Source: Cyanodermella asteris
Taxonomy: Eukaryota; Ascomycota; Lecanoromycetes; Ostropales; Stictidaceae
Assembly: GCA_900618795.1 (NCBI GenBank)
Contig: UYJD01000002.1
Coordinates: 1,814,908 to 1,878,907, forward strand
Length of the DNA stretch: 64,000 nt
Direction: 5' to 3'
The notes under the pieces were generated by a model. The model was not told where the DNA came from. It saw only the letters and a program-made list of their open reading frames with translations, and did no database searches. The translations under genes were made by a program, and so were the position numbers. This document shows, piece by piece, positions 45,621 through 55,906 of this stretch. Numbering within the stretch: the stretch's first letter is position 1; the number at the start of each line of letters is the position of its first letter.

Positions 45621-45952
45621 GATGCCGTGAGGTTATTATATGAACAAAGTCTGGCGGAGGTGAGTATATGACCTGATCGGACTGAAAGACTTTGCAAACC
45701 TGGGTTAGAAATATATTAAAGAATGTGCAAGTCAACGCTATTGAACGGTCAGTACTCGAGAACTGCAAATCGACCAAGAAGGTTAGAGTGTCTCGACCTA
45801 CCTGAACTTGAAGATGGTGATAGTTGAACAGACAAACGATAGAAACGAATGCCCGGTGGTGGACTGACGGTGTACCGTGGAAAGGGAAAAATGTGGCTAA
45901 ACCGAACCGAAAAGAGCGAATGTGTATATAGATGGAGCGAAAAGCGCAAATA

Positions 45953-45987
45953 GATTGATTGACAGGCAGTCAGTCAGTCAATCAATC
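45953..45987. promoter_or_regulatory. Perfect 11-bp inverted repeat upstream of MSB2
   Basis: GATTGATTGAC and GTCAATCAATC face each other across a 13-nt CAGT-rich loop, 333 nt before the MSB2 start. It could be a binding site for a dimeric factor or an RNA hairpin in the leader. Confidence 0.5.
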
Positions 45988-46749
45988 GTCAAACGAGACT
46001 GTTCCAGCGTGGCAGACAGGGCAAAGTTGAGTTGGCAGAGACGATGTGCGAAGACGCGTCGTCTGTGGTTGCTTTGAGACGGTTATTTCCAAGAATAGCG
46101 GAGCGCCACACGTGGGACCGGGTCTTTGAGAGACAAAGCGATAAACCCAAGTACGGCTTGGTCAAACGGTTGTCTCGCAAGTGACGTCGGATAAAAACAA
46201 GTCAAAGAGCGAAGTGTGGACGTGGCCGTTGGGGCGTGCTTGAGGTCGTGGTAGTTGAGCTGAAACACGGTCGGCTGCCGGGAATCTATGCGCTATGCGA
46301 GGACGTTGAGTTGCGCAACGTGTGTATATTCTGAGGCTTTTTGTTTTTTGTTTTTTTTTTGCTTTTGCGACCAGAGTCTGGAATGAGCGTGGAGGTTTCT
46401 AGCGATAGCTTGCTGGTAAGGAGCGTGGGTGGTTGTGAGAAAGAGTTCTGTGGGTTGGTCTTCGTCGAACAAGGCTGGGACTAAACGGGCGAGTGGTCGC
46501 GATCGCGGGCGAATCCACCAGGAACTGGACGTGATCTAAGGAGCGTCGTTTAGAATCGAGCAGGCGGCGGCGACATGGTGAGTTGAAGCGTCGTCGACGG
46601 GCGTGATGGGGTCGTCGTCGGCGAAGGGGGAGTGTGCTGGAGGGAGAAAGGACGAAGCTGGCGAAGGAACAGGCGAAGGGGGCAGCTAGCGCCTGGACAT
46701 CTCAGCAGCAGCGAAATGAGGAGCGCGCGAGCTGTGCTGCGCCTGCGAC

Positions 46750-46785
46750 TGCGAGAGTGAGAGTGAGAGTGAGGGTGAGAGTGAG
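46750..46785. repeat. GTGAGA microsatellite
   Basis: Five to six copies of a 6-bp unit (GAGAGTGAGAGTGAGAGTGA and so on) about 1.1 kb upstream of MSB2; CT-rich on the MSB2 strand. Confidence 0.85.
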
Positions 46786-49401
46786 CGCAGCCGCCAAGCC
46801 GCCGTTCCTGAAAGCGGGCTGCTCCAATTTCGGCGCCCCGACTTGTCGCCGCTTCAATCCACTTTTCTCGCCCATCCCTTCTTCCCTTCTTCCCTCCTTC
46901 GCCTCTGCCCAACGCTCTCCTTGCTCGCCTTTTCTGACCACTCCCCGATCGACCTGCCCTTGCGACGATGAAACACCCCCCACCGCCCTGACACCGCGCC
47001 AGCCCTCCTCACCCGGGCCGTTGACCTTGTCTCTGCCAGCAAGCACGATAACGACAGCCGGCTCGTGCTCCATTCAAGCTTCGTCTACCTTGCTGTACTC
47101 AACGACGCTGGACATGGACCGAACATGAGCATCACCATGTTGCCATCACACCCTTTTCGGTTACTATACAGTACATGCTGCTCTCCTCAGCTTTGAGCCA
47201 CCTCTACAGGCGGCGACAAAGCGATCCCCTTGCCAGTCCCTTTCTGGCCTAGGGGCGGCCGCCTCATGGCCAACGATTCGCTGCGAGGTCGTGATCGGTC
47301 GGGGGCCAGTGCGCCCGGATAAGGCTCTCGAAATAATCCGTCGTCTCTTTTGCTGCTCCTTGCGGGTTGAGCGCTTGTACCCATCTACATGTAGACGGAA
47401 GCAGCACGCCGCTCATTTGCCAGCCAACGTGACCGTCATGAGGCCCAGAAAGCTTCGCGACCAAAGCGTAACGCTTGCGAAAAACGTCCCTTTTCGACGG
47501 GCAGATCGTCGTGTCCAAGTCACTTGCGTCTGAATTGACTTGCTGTGCGGCTGATCATGTCATCACCTTGTGAATCGCCGCCATAGTCATAGCAGGAGCT
47601 GGGCCGACTTTCGTGATGTTCGTGATGTTCGTGATTACTACTAGGAGGCTGTGGTAGGGCAGGCACTATACTTCTTTGGCGACTGAGCGAGCCGCAGCGC
47701 ACCACAATTGGGGGACGCTCACAAGCCAACAAAAAAACGGTGGCGGTGATGATGCTCCCGCGACTCTCGCCTCAATATACTAGTAGCGACCCATATGCGC
47801 AACAGAACTTCTGACAGATCAGCATCCGCCGCTGAGAACGAACCAAAAATGGTCTGGAACAGGCGGATGTACAGCAGTAACAAGTCGCGTCAGTTCCCGT
47901 GCCAGTTCGAGGCTCAGCATCATGCTCTCGAGTCAGTCAAATGCTTGTGCTGACGTCCAGCAACATGCCTTTGTCGCAGGGGCAGTCACATCGACGCTCC
48001 ACACTGCTGCAGACAATGTCGTCTCCTGCTTCTTACATACCTTTCCGGTACAAATCCCTTCGACGCTTCCTGCATGAACGGACTCACATGCTGCAGACCA
48101 TGCTCGCTCTTCCCACCACCATTACACGCCGCGCCGCCCCCATCGTGCGTGGTCCCGGTCGTCAAAAGTCGTGTCCGTTAGGTGAGCAACCATTTGACTA
48201 CTGCGGGCGCCACGCTTGCCGTGAGTGACCTCGTATCGAAGGGCTTCTTGACGAGCGCCCGGGGGCCAGAACCGTTGAAGCAAACACTGCTGTGACTCGC
48301 CGTCTTTCCGACAGTGCGACGCGGTGCTCGAGGTGGGCCACCAATTGTTGGCCTGTCGCCGTTTGCCGGCCTCAGCGTGTTGCGTGGACTCATGGTTGCA
48401 CACTGAAACATCGAGTCAGCTCGGCATTGTCATTAATGCAACCCTCGACACATGCACTCTAGCGGGCCGGGTCGTCGGCCGTGCCTAGAGAATGTAAAAT
48501 GCTTCGAAACAGGACGTGTAGGGACCAGTGATCATCACCAAGTCAATTGACTAGGATTGCACAATGACATGATGGCCGGCTTTTGAAATTCGTCCCTCGA
48601 TTGCGACGAGCAAACGATTCTTGCGAGTGCCAGCAGGAAGTAACAGCTCCATAAGCCGTGACTGCGCAATCGATTGTCGAGAGCTATCGGAATGTTAACG
48701 AAGCCTGTTTTCACGATGCTGACGCAGCGTGATGGATCAAGGTCCACTCGTAGGTACCTAGGATGGAGCTGGCCTCAGAACATACACCGAGCTGAACATT
48801 TGAGCACTCTTCGGATGTAATTCATGGCACAGATGCTGAAAATAAGCAAGTCGACCTTTGCAGGTGAGGACGATGCCCTGTGCTTGCTTCAAAGACCCCG
48901 CAAAAGCACAGATGCCGCAAGAGCTTTTTGAGTGTCCGAGAAGTGTGGACGCAACTACAATGTTTGCTGAGCGCGGGTGTAAAATTGCTCAGACGGTGGC
49001 GGAGAGATTTTCCGGCTCCGGCTGCCAGAGCTCGCCGCTGATCAAGCTTGGATTTTGAATCTGTATATTGCCTTCGTCAGTTTTCAATTGTTTAATCCTT
49101 GATACCGGTGTAATATAGAGTTACTCTGTGTAGTTGTTCATTCATCCCAAAATTCATCATATCCAAGCGTTCTTGGCACCTTCCAACTGGAATATCTAAA
49201 GTTTGTGATATATTCGTTCGACTTTAATCTGGCTTTGACGATACTTTTCGCGGGCTACACTCACATGGCCCGGCGCCTCCCCAGCCATACCTCAGCAAGC
49301 TCAACACATCTCAAACCAAGTTGGTCTACCTGTGTCACGAACTTTTCGCAGACTTTACGGGTGTAGCAGACTCGCAGAACCCCAATAGAGATCGGCTAGA
49401 G

Positions 49402-51016
49402 ATGCCACCCGGCTCTCGATCCATATTTCTCAACAACCTGCCACGCTACCCCCAGCCTCCAGTGTCGGCGCTCAAAATCGGATCCGACATCAGCGTGATC
49501 AACCGGCACCGCGAAACCCTGAACAAGTTCGCCATAGCGAGCCGCGTCGGTCCGGGGGTCGGCGCTTACGAGCCGAACGACGTCAACCCGTTGTCGAAGC
49601 TACTCGCCAAACGGTTTCATCGCTGGGAGATTCCCTTTGCGGTCTACAGATTGAGACGGTGGACGGGCAGATGGAACAAGTTCGTTTCGTGGAAGCCCGA
49701 CAGCGGCGATGAGGCAAGTAAGAGGATTCAGCATGAGATGGCGTCCATGGCCATGTGGTGTGCGGGAAGGTGAGTGAAAAGGCCGTGTTTGGTGGATTCC
49801 GCTGGATGCGTGTCTGGCAAGGGATCTGCGTAGATGTGAACCGGGTTTGTCTGATGCTTGCAGATGGGCCATGAAGGAAGCGGTGATTAAAGCTTTGAGC
49901 CCCCGAGACGTATTTCATCGAGACATTGCGGTCCTGCCCGCCGAGGCAGTCGATCTATTATCTACGGCACCCGAGTACGCGCTTCGGTCACAATCTCTGA
50001 CACCAAAGATGAAGCTCGAGGAAAGCAGCATAGGAGGAAAACCGATTGTCCTCGTACGGCCGCCCGCAAGGTCGATTGTGATGAATCTGGAGGTGGCCCG
50101 AAAGCGAGGCATCAAGCCCACCGCTATAGAGAAGGAGCGAGGACAGGTCTTTCGGCGAGCTTTGCAGCATATTTCCACCTGGCAGATGCTGGAAGGGAGC
50201 ATCAGCCACGACGGAGGGCTTGCGATCGCCAGTGTCATCGCTCAGCCAAAGACGTATGAAGCCGAGGGACAACTTGTTGACGATGGATCCGCCAGCCTCC
50301 TTCAGCATGAACCCAAGCTCGGAGATGACGGGTACATCTGTTATAGAATCGTGCCAAACACCAGCGATAGTTACGAAAATCCACTTCCAGTCGGAGACCG
50401 CTCTCAATCCGACAAGGATCAGATCGAGGAAGATGAAATCGATGAAACACCTGTCGAAAAGCAATTCGACTACATTTACAAGCAAAGGCCTAGGTCTAGC
50501 GCAGAGAAACCCAACAAGTGGCAAAACAGGTTGACCTACATATCGAAGCCTGCTACCACGGCACGTACAGTGTCCGAGCCCGATTGGTTCCAAGACGAAT
50601 CAGAGAACACGTTGGGAGAACCTTTTGGACTCGACAAAGACGAAGAATACATTAGAATGCTCGAGCGACGCGAGAATTTTTTGCAGCAATTCGAGCAGGA
50701 GGACGTCACGCCTGAGAATGTGGAGAAGATACAGAGCTTCAAGAAGCGTCTCCTCGAAGACGAGTCGCTTGCGGAAATGTATGATCAGCTTGTCGATGAG
50801 GCTGAGGAGAAGCTCTTGAAAGAGCAGCAATTTACAAAAGATGGGCCGCCGAGAGGAGACGTGAGAGGATATCGGGAAGCTGAACATGAGATGCCTGAAC
50901 CAAACTCACATCTCGTGCGAGACGAGCAGCCATTGCCTGAAACGAAGCGGCGGCCATGGGGAGAAAAGAAGCGTGCCTTGGAAGAACAACAGGACGGAAC
51001 AAAGGAACAAAAGTGA
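49402..51016 (+). CDS. PPT2: AcpS-like phosphopantetheinyl transferase with long C-terminal extension
   Basis: Two exons, 49402-49769 and 49864-51016, with a 94-nt intron; 506 aa. The PPTase fold is recognised by VSALKIGSDISVI (Asp29, metal site), LLAKRFHRWEIP, and RWAMKEAVIKAL (124-129, W-x-x-KEA), which is completed only by the splice join, then IGGKPIVLV and GSISHDGGLAIASVIA (234-249). This fits the small AcpS/Ppt2 type, which loads phosphopantetheine on mitochondrial acyl carrier protein. Residues about 255-506 are not part of that fold: acidic, Glu/Lys-rich, with KQFDYIYKQRPRSSAEKPNK and predicted coiled coil. The extension doubles the usual length and its role is unknown. ATG 49402 was chosen as the first Met in the frame. 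Confidence 0.8.
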
Positions 51017-52054
51017 GCTTGTTCAACGTCGGGACTTGGATGAATGCCGGATTCTGAAGCTCAATGAGAGGCTGCGTCCCAGCTACCCAGCCTACGGATC
51101 ACAATCTCAAGAGGTACCGACTCTCCACCAAGCGACCAGGTGAGCTTGAGTGATCGCCTTCAGATTTCGGCTCATGACCAGCTAGAGCGCACCGTGGGCG
51201 CAGCGGGACAGGCAGTCGAAAACTCTCTAGCAAGTGTCATTCCCTGAAAGCTTCTGCTCGGGCTGAACAGTTTCAAAAATATGCCGCATGGTGGGCTTAC
51301 TTTCCCTCCCTACGCAAGCCACGACTGGAAAGGGTGAACTGCGCCATATTCCGGCGTCGGGTCTTGACCTTCGACTCATCTGGACCCGACGCTGTTATCC
51401 TTGGGGCAGGATGAAAATACCCCTGAGTTTTGTCAGTACCTACCCGTGCAGGCACTGGCCGCTCGGCTTATTGGGCAGGAAGTTGACTTGCGCTCCAGTG
51501 CTCAGGCAGTGCATGCTTGCCGATTGCCGGCCGCATCTGCGATAGGCCAGCCACTGTACTACAGTGAATGTCTGCAATGACGAAGAGCTTGACGTGACAC
51601 TTCAGAGCACACGCGGAAGACTCGAGTCGAATTCGTGAGGCAAGACGCACAGCTGCTGTACTCACAGCCAATTGTGGTGCCGAGCTGGCGTACGGATCCA
51701 GCTCATCGGCGATGGCGCATCCCTGCTTCCCCGCCTTCCATCTGTTGTTCCCTCTCACCACGTACCACAGGTAGACTTGCCCTTTCGAGGGCGACGTGTG
51801 AAGACTCAATAATGACGATTCAAATATCCGTAAATCGCTCGCTCGCTCGCGCACGCATCGCACACGCGACGAACATGTCCGTTGAAAGATAATCAAAGGG
51901 CATTCTGGGCCACTCCATCCACCCCCATCGGAAACTGGACTGTCGCATACACGACTCGTCCAAGTGCAAGTGAAGAGTTTGCTCTACTCGAACAGCCATC
52001 GTTCGTTTCCACAAGCGTAAATCACCTTTGCCCTGTGCCCTGTGCCCTTTTTGC

Positions 52055-52079
52055 NNNNNNNNNNNNNNNNNNNNNNNNN
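52055..52079. other. Assembly gap (25 N)
   Basis: Exactly 25 N, directly followed by a long run of C (52080-52096). Same length and same type of homopolymer neighbour as the first gap. Confidence 0.99.
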
Positions 52080-52714
52080 CCCCCCCCCCCCCCCCCGTTT
52101 AGACTTTCCCCATGCCGGAATACATACTCTCAGCCAGCCAGCCGTTTTCCTGGGCGCACACTTCGCCGGCCTCGAACCGAGCTAGCTCTACACCATCGGA
52201 ATCGTGGTCGAGAGGCGCTCGATGATCTCTCCCCCCCGATGCTGCTAATGCTGCTAACATGCCAGAAAAACCAGCCTATGCCCGAGGACCTGTGTACCAC
52301 GGAAGGCAGAGCGGCGTTGTGCAGACAGTACAAGTATTTTGTGTATGTAGTATGGATGCCGTACTTGGACCTTTGCTGGAAAAAGTTCGTCCTGAAGATA
52401 TCGTGATGGTATAGTTTCTGGCTACGCGCGCACATGTGTATGTATGTATGATATGCCCACCGCGGGCTGCAGCCCGGTCGAGGATTCACTCAGTTCGTCA
52501 AATCAGACAATAATTAGCCCTCCGTCGTTGTTGGGGGCGGATCAAGAACCGGGGCGTGCAGTTTTGGGAAGAGCAGACTACAGTATGTAGACGAGTACGT
52601 AGACTAAGATTATAAACTAGTCTATCAACCAAGTCCCACGACGAGTAGCAGCACCCTTTTTTTCTCTCTTTCTTTTTTTTTTGCATCCACGCGTTGCCTG
52701 CTTGCTTGCTGCCT

Positions 52715-52736
52715 TTCAGTCAGTCAGTCAGTCAGC
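52715..52736. repeat. (TCAG)n microsatellite
   Basis: About five copies of TCAG, followed by short CTGC runs. Nothing else is attached to it. Confidence 0.85.
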
Positions 52737-54130
52737 CACAGCGCTGCCTGCCTGCCTCCACCCACTTCAACTTCAACTTACCCACACTCCCGTCTCTTTC
52801 GTCCATTTCGCCTTTCTTCACCTACCGTACATGTATGTTTTCGTTTTTCCCCTCCTTTTTCCCAATTCTCGATCGAGTCTTGTTCTTGGGGCCCGTTCTT
52901 GTTCGCGCATCGCCCAGTCGTTTGTTACGGTATCCCGACATCGAGATACACGGTGCTCGCTTCGGATCGAGATCTGGCTGGATGGAAAGTTGGGGGGGGC
53001 CCGCTGGACCCGCACGGGGGAACACGTCTCACTGACGAATGTTGAGCATCGCAGCCAGATATCACACCCGTTACATGACCGAGAACCCCTTTCCAACGCA
53101 TAGGTAAGTACCTCTAGGTACGATCGCGGTTCCGTTTGTACACCGCACAGCGCGCTCACCGCTCCGCGACTCGGGAAGAGGTACAGCTACGCAACTTATG
53201 GCCTTGGAGTAAGACATACTGTTGGCACGCGATTCCCGAATCGGTTCGAGCAAGCTCAAAATCTCGATCTGCCAGAAGCCGCTCCCCCAGTAGTGGGACC
53301 GCGTTCTGTGCGACTTCTGTGCTTCCCGGCGCCGTGGTTAGGCAGTCTGCGGGTCGTCGTCTCCCCATGGGATCGAGCGCAGTTTGCCTGCGGAACGCAT
53401 CGTGAGGTCAGGCTTGCAGGTTACGCATGACGTCCTCCTGCTGAATGAAGCTCCTGGCTGGTGCCGTGTAGCTTACAGCTCACCTTTGCTGGACGCTTGC
53501 TGACTTGCACGTGTTGCGCATCATCGGCGCTGCACGAGGAAGGCACGCATATGCTATAACGGCAGCTTCCTGCTTGGTTTCCGGCCGTCTTCACCGTCGT
53601 GTGAATTGGTTCGTCATTAGCATCGTCAACATCAGCATTCTTGTCCCCTGGTCATTTCGTGGTCTTGGTTGCGTGACTTTTGCATGGTTCGGATGTTCCT
53701 GAGCGCTAGAAGCAACACTCGCAGATGATCGACAGGCCGAAAAGACCATATTTAGATTTGTTTTATCAGTGAGCAAGGATACATTTCCAACCTGACCGGC
53801 TCAAGAGCGGGGAAATATAGGACAACCTGAGCTCGTTGGGTCGAGTAAAGTGAGCAGAGTTTGAGCTCTGACGTTAGGATCCCTGGCGCTCAAGGAGTCA
53901 GGTCGCTCGGATCTCCGCCCATCGCTGATCAGTCGCATTTGCGGGAAGCACAAGACTTCAAGTCTCGCCCAAGGGCTATTGCATCACAGCCCACTGATGC
54001 CCACGAGCTCGGAAGGCTCAAAAGACCTCTTGGAGCAATATACTAACCGTCGCGCGTGCAAATTCTTACACAACCGTGGTTTCGCCTGCCAGTCTCAATT
54101 AACCCCCTATGACCATCAACACTTGTCATC

Positions 54131-55906
54131 ATGTCTGACGGGTACCATTACAGCTCGACCCACTCCGTCAGCAATCTCTCCGTCTCTTCTACTTCAACTT
54201 TTCCGTCCTCTTCCAGTGAAGGTCGTGTTAGTGACGCTGACCTGTCACGCCAGACTGCACTTAGCAGCCTGTCCAGGATGGATCGTCAGCACCGGCCACT
54301 CGAGCGATCCACAAGATATCTCAACGAGAATAGACGATCTCTTAGTCCACTGCAGTCAGATTCTGAGGACGAAAGAGGCGCTCTCACCATGGCAAGCACC
54401 GCCCGCCGACCGCCGCAGGAAAGTGCCGAGGCAAGCGCATCGACCTCATCAATCTTTCACCATGTTGAAAATGCAGCGCCGCCAGCTTACCAGCTACACT
54501 CCAACGCAAGAACATTTGCGCAATACTTCCCAAGCAATCACCTACTTACCATTCGTCATCCAGAAACAATCGACGGCAACTTGAATCTTGTAATTGACGT
54601 CGACAGTCGGGAGGGACCCCTTGCGCTATATCACCTGCGCATGCACCACCTGCAGGAACGCGATTTTTCCTTGCGCAGGTATAGTCGGGAAAGCAGGCGT
54701 CAAGTATGCGAGACGACGAGGCGGGAGAAGATCAAGCCTGGTAGACCTGACCCGTCCGAGCGGGAGTCGAAACAGGAAGCGAAGCGAATAGCAAAGTTGC
54801 AGAAGTTGGAGAGAAAAAGCCAAAGAAAGACCTCAAACGCGACTCCGGCCATGAACGAGGCCCACACCGCAGCAGAAGGAAATGAGGTTGGCGGTATCGC
54901 GGCGCAGGGAACCAACGTCATTATCCACCAAGATAGAGACAGGCTTAACGCGCTGCCGCAAATTCAAACATCGTGTCCCCCAAGCCCAGTTAAAGGGTTC
55001 CACCGGAATGATTCAGGATACTCCTCTGCAGCTGGCAGCCCGACCCACAGTCTTCAAGCTGCAGAAGAGATCCGAGCGGGATGCTTGAGGGAGCCCGGGC
55101 TTGACCACCTTGAGGAACTCGAGGAGGAGGCGCAAGAGCCGGATTCTGATTTTGAGGATGAGCAGCCCGAGCCCGTTCCCGAAGACTACCGTCTTGCAAA
55201 GAACAAAATTAGGTTAGAGTTCTCCAACTACACTCACCTGGAATTGACTCGCAAAGGACTCAAGGCTAGAACTAAACGCTACGAGTTCGAATACTGGGGC
55301 ACCAGGTATTGTTGGAAGAGGATCGAGCGTGTTCGGAGGATGTCAATGTCCGCCACCGCATCGGTACTCGAGGCGTCAAATCGCTCGCAGCGGCGCAACA
55401 CGATATATGCGACCTCGACCCCGCCATTGGTGAACGCGCAGCAGAGCGTGGTCGAATATCATCTGTATCTGCAAGGAGAAAGAACTCAAGTCGCATCAAT
55501 AACCCCGCTCGAGATCTCACCCATGGAGGCTGTCAGCGAGTCCGAGATGGGCGGTTGGGTACCGCCAAGCCAACTCCAGATTCGCAGTCAGAGCATCGTC
55601 CGGACGTCCAACGCAGGCGAAGTATGTGATGTTATCGTGGCGACAGGTCTCCTAGCCCTGACAGATGATTGTATCGAGCGACGATGGCACAAACCAGCGG
55701 GGACCTCAGTACATCTCCCGAAAATCGTCCCGACTCTTGGGATGAAGCTCTCGCCGAAGTGGCCAAAATTGAACAACAGTGTATTCAATCTGAGACGGCT
55801 GAGCATCGGAACCAAACGGATCGTATCGGAAGGGAAAATTCTCGAAGGCCTTCGCGTAGAGGACTCGGGGCATCCGACCGCAGAGGACCAGGGCATGGAG
55901 CATTAG
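54131..55906 (+). CDS. Large orphan protein, Ser-rich with basic and acidic blocks
   Basis: Single exon, 591 aa, not recognised. Residues 1-110 are Ser-rich and disordered. Residues about 125-205 look ordered and include LTIRHPETIDGNLNLVIDVD, PLALYHLRMHHLQERDFSLR. A basic stretch follows (RESKQEAKRIAKLQKLERKS), then a disordered linker with a Ser/Pro patch and a strongly acidic block (EELEEEAQEPDSDFEDEQPE). Residues about 355-420 look ordered again (KIRLEFSNYTHLELTRKGLK, YEFEYWGTRYCWKRI), like two halves of one beta-rich domain split by a long insert. The C-terminal part has WHKPAGTSVHLPKIVPTLG. No signal peptide or membrane helix. Length, start context (catcATGTC) and conserved-looking aromatic blocks argue it is real. 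Confidence 0.7.
   Translation: MSDGYHYSSTHSVSNLSVSSTSTFPSSSSEGRVSDADLSRQTALSSLSRMDRQHRPLERSTRYLNENRRSLSPLQSDSEDERGALTMASTARRPPQESAEASASTSSIFHHVENAAPPAYQLHSNARTFAQYFPSNHLLTIRHPETIDGNLNLVIDVDSREGPLALYHLRMHHLQERDFSLRRYSRESRRQVCETTRREKIKPGRPDPSERESKQEAKRIAKLQKLERKSQRKTSNATPAMNEAHTAAEGNEVGGIAAQGTNVIIHQDRDRLNALPQIQTSCPPSPVKGFHRNDSGYSSAAGSPTHSLQAAEEIRAGCLREPGLDHLEELEEEAQEPDSDFEDEQPEPVPEDYRLAKNKIRLEFSNYTHLELTRKGLKARTKRYEFEYWGTRYCWKRIERVRRMSMSATASVLEASNRSQRRNTIYATSTPPLVNAQQSVVEYHLYLQGERTQVASITPLEISPMEAVSESEMGGWVPPSQLQIRSQSIVRTSNAGEVCDVIVATGLLALTDDCIERRWHKPAGTSVHLPKIVPTLGMKLSPKWPKLNNSVFNLRRLSIGTKRIVSEGKILEGLRVEDSGHPTAEDQGMEH

Larger units (their letters stand above)
45621..49401. other. 3.8-kb divergent intergenic region
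   Basis: Holds the MSB2 promoter and leader: TATATA at 45925-45930, an 11-bp inverted repeat (45953-45963 with 45977-45987), pyrimidine and GTGAGA repeats (46750-46785), and three GTTCGTGAT copies (about 47609-47636). No convincing gene between 47200 and 49400. Confidence 0.55.
51017..54130. other. 3.1-kb intergenic region with assembly gap
   Basis: No gene recognised. Contains the second gap, a C18 run, a TCAG microsatellite (about 52716-52735) and T-rich runs (52660-52681). Short frames on both strands look random. Confidence 0.55.

Noticed and set aside
46550-47128. Genes on either strand upstream of MSB2
   Set aside because: The peptides are low-complexity products of the GTGAGA repeat and pyrimidine-rich leader sequence.
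23310-51016. Secondary-metabolite cluster (amidase, MATE-like, GMC oxidoreductase, PPTase)
   Set aside because: No backbone synthase or pathway regulator is present, and housekeeping genes such as PRP45 and NPY1 lie between them.
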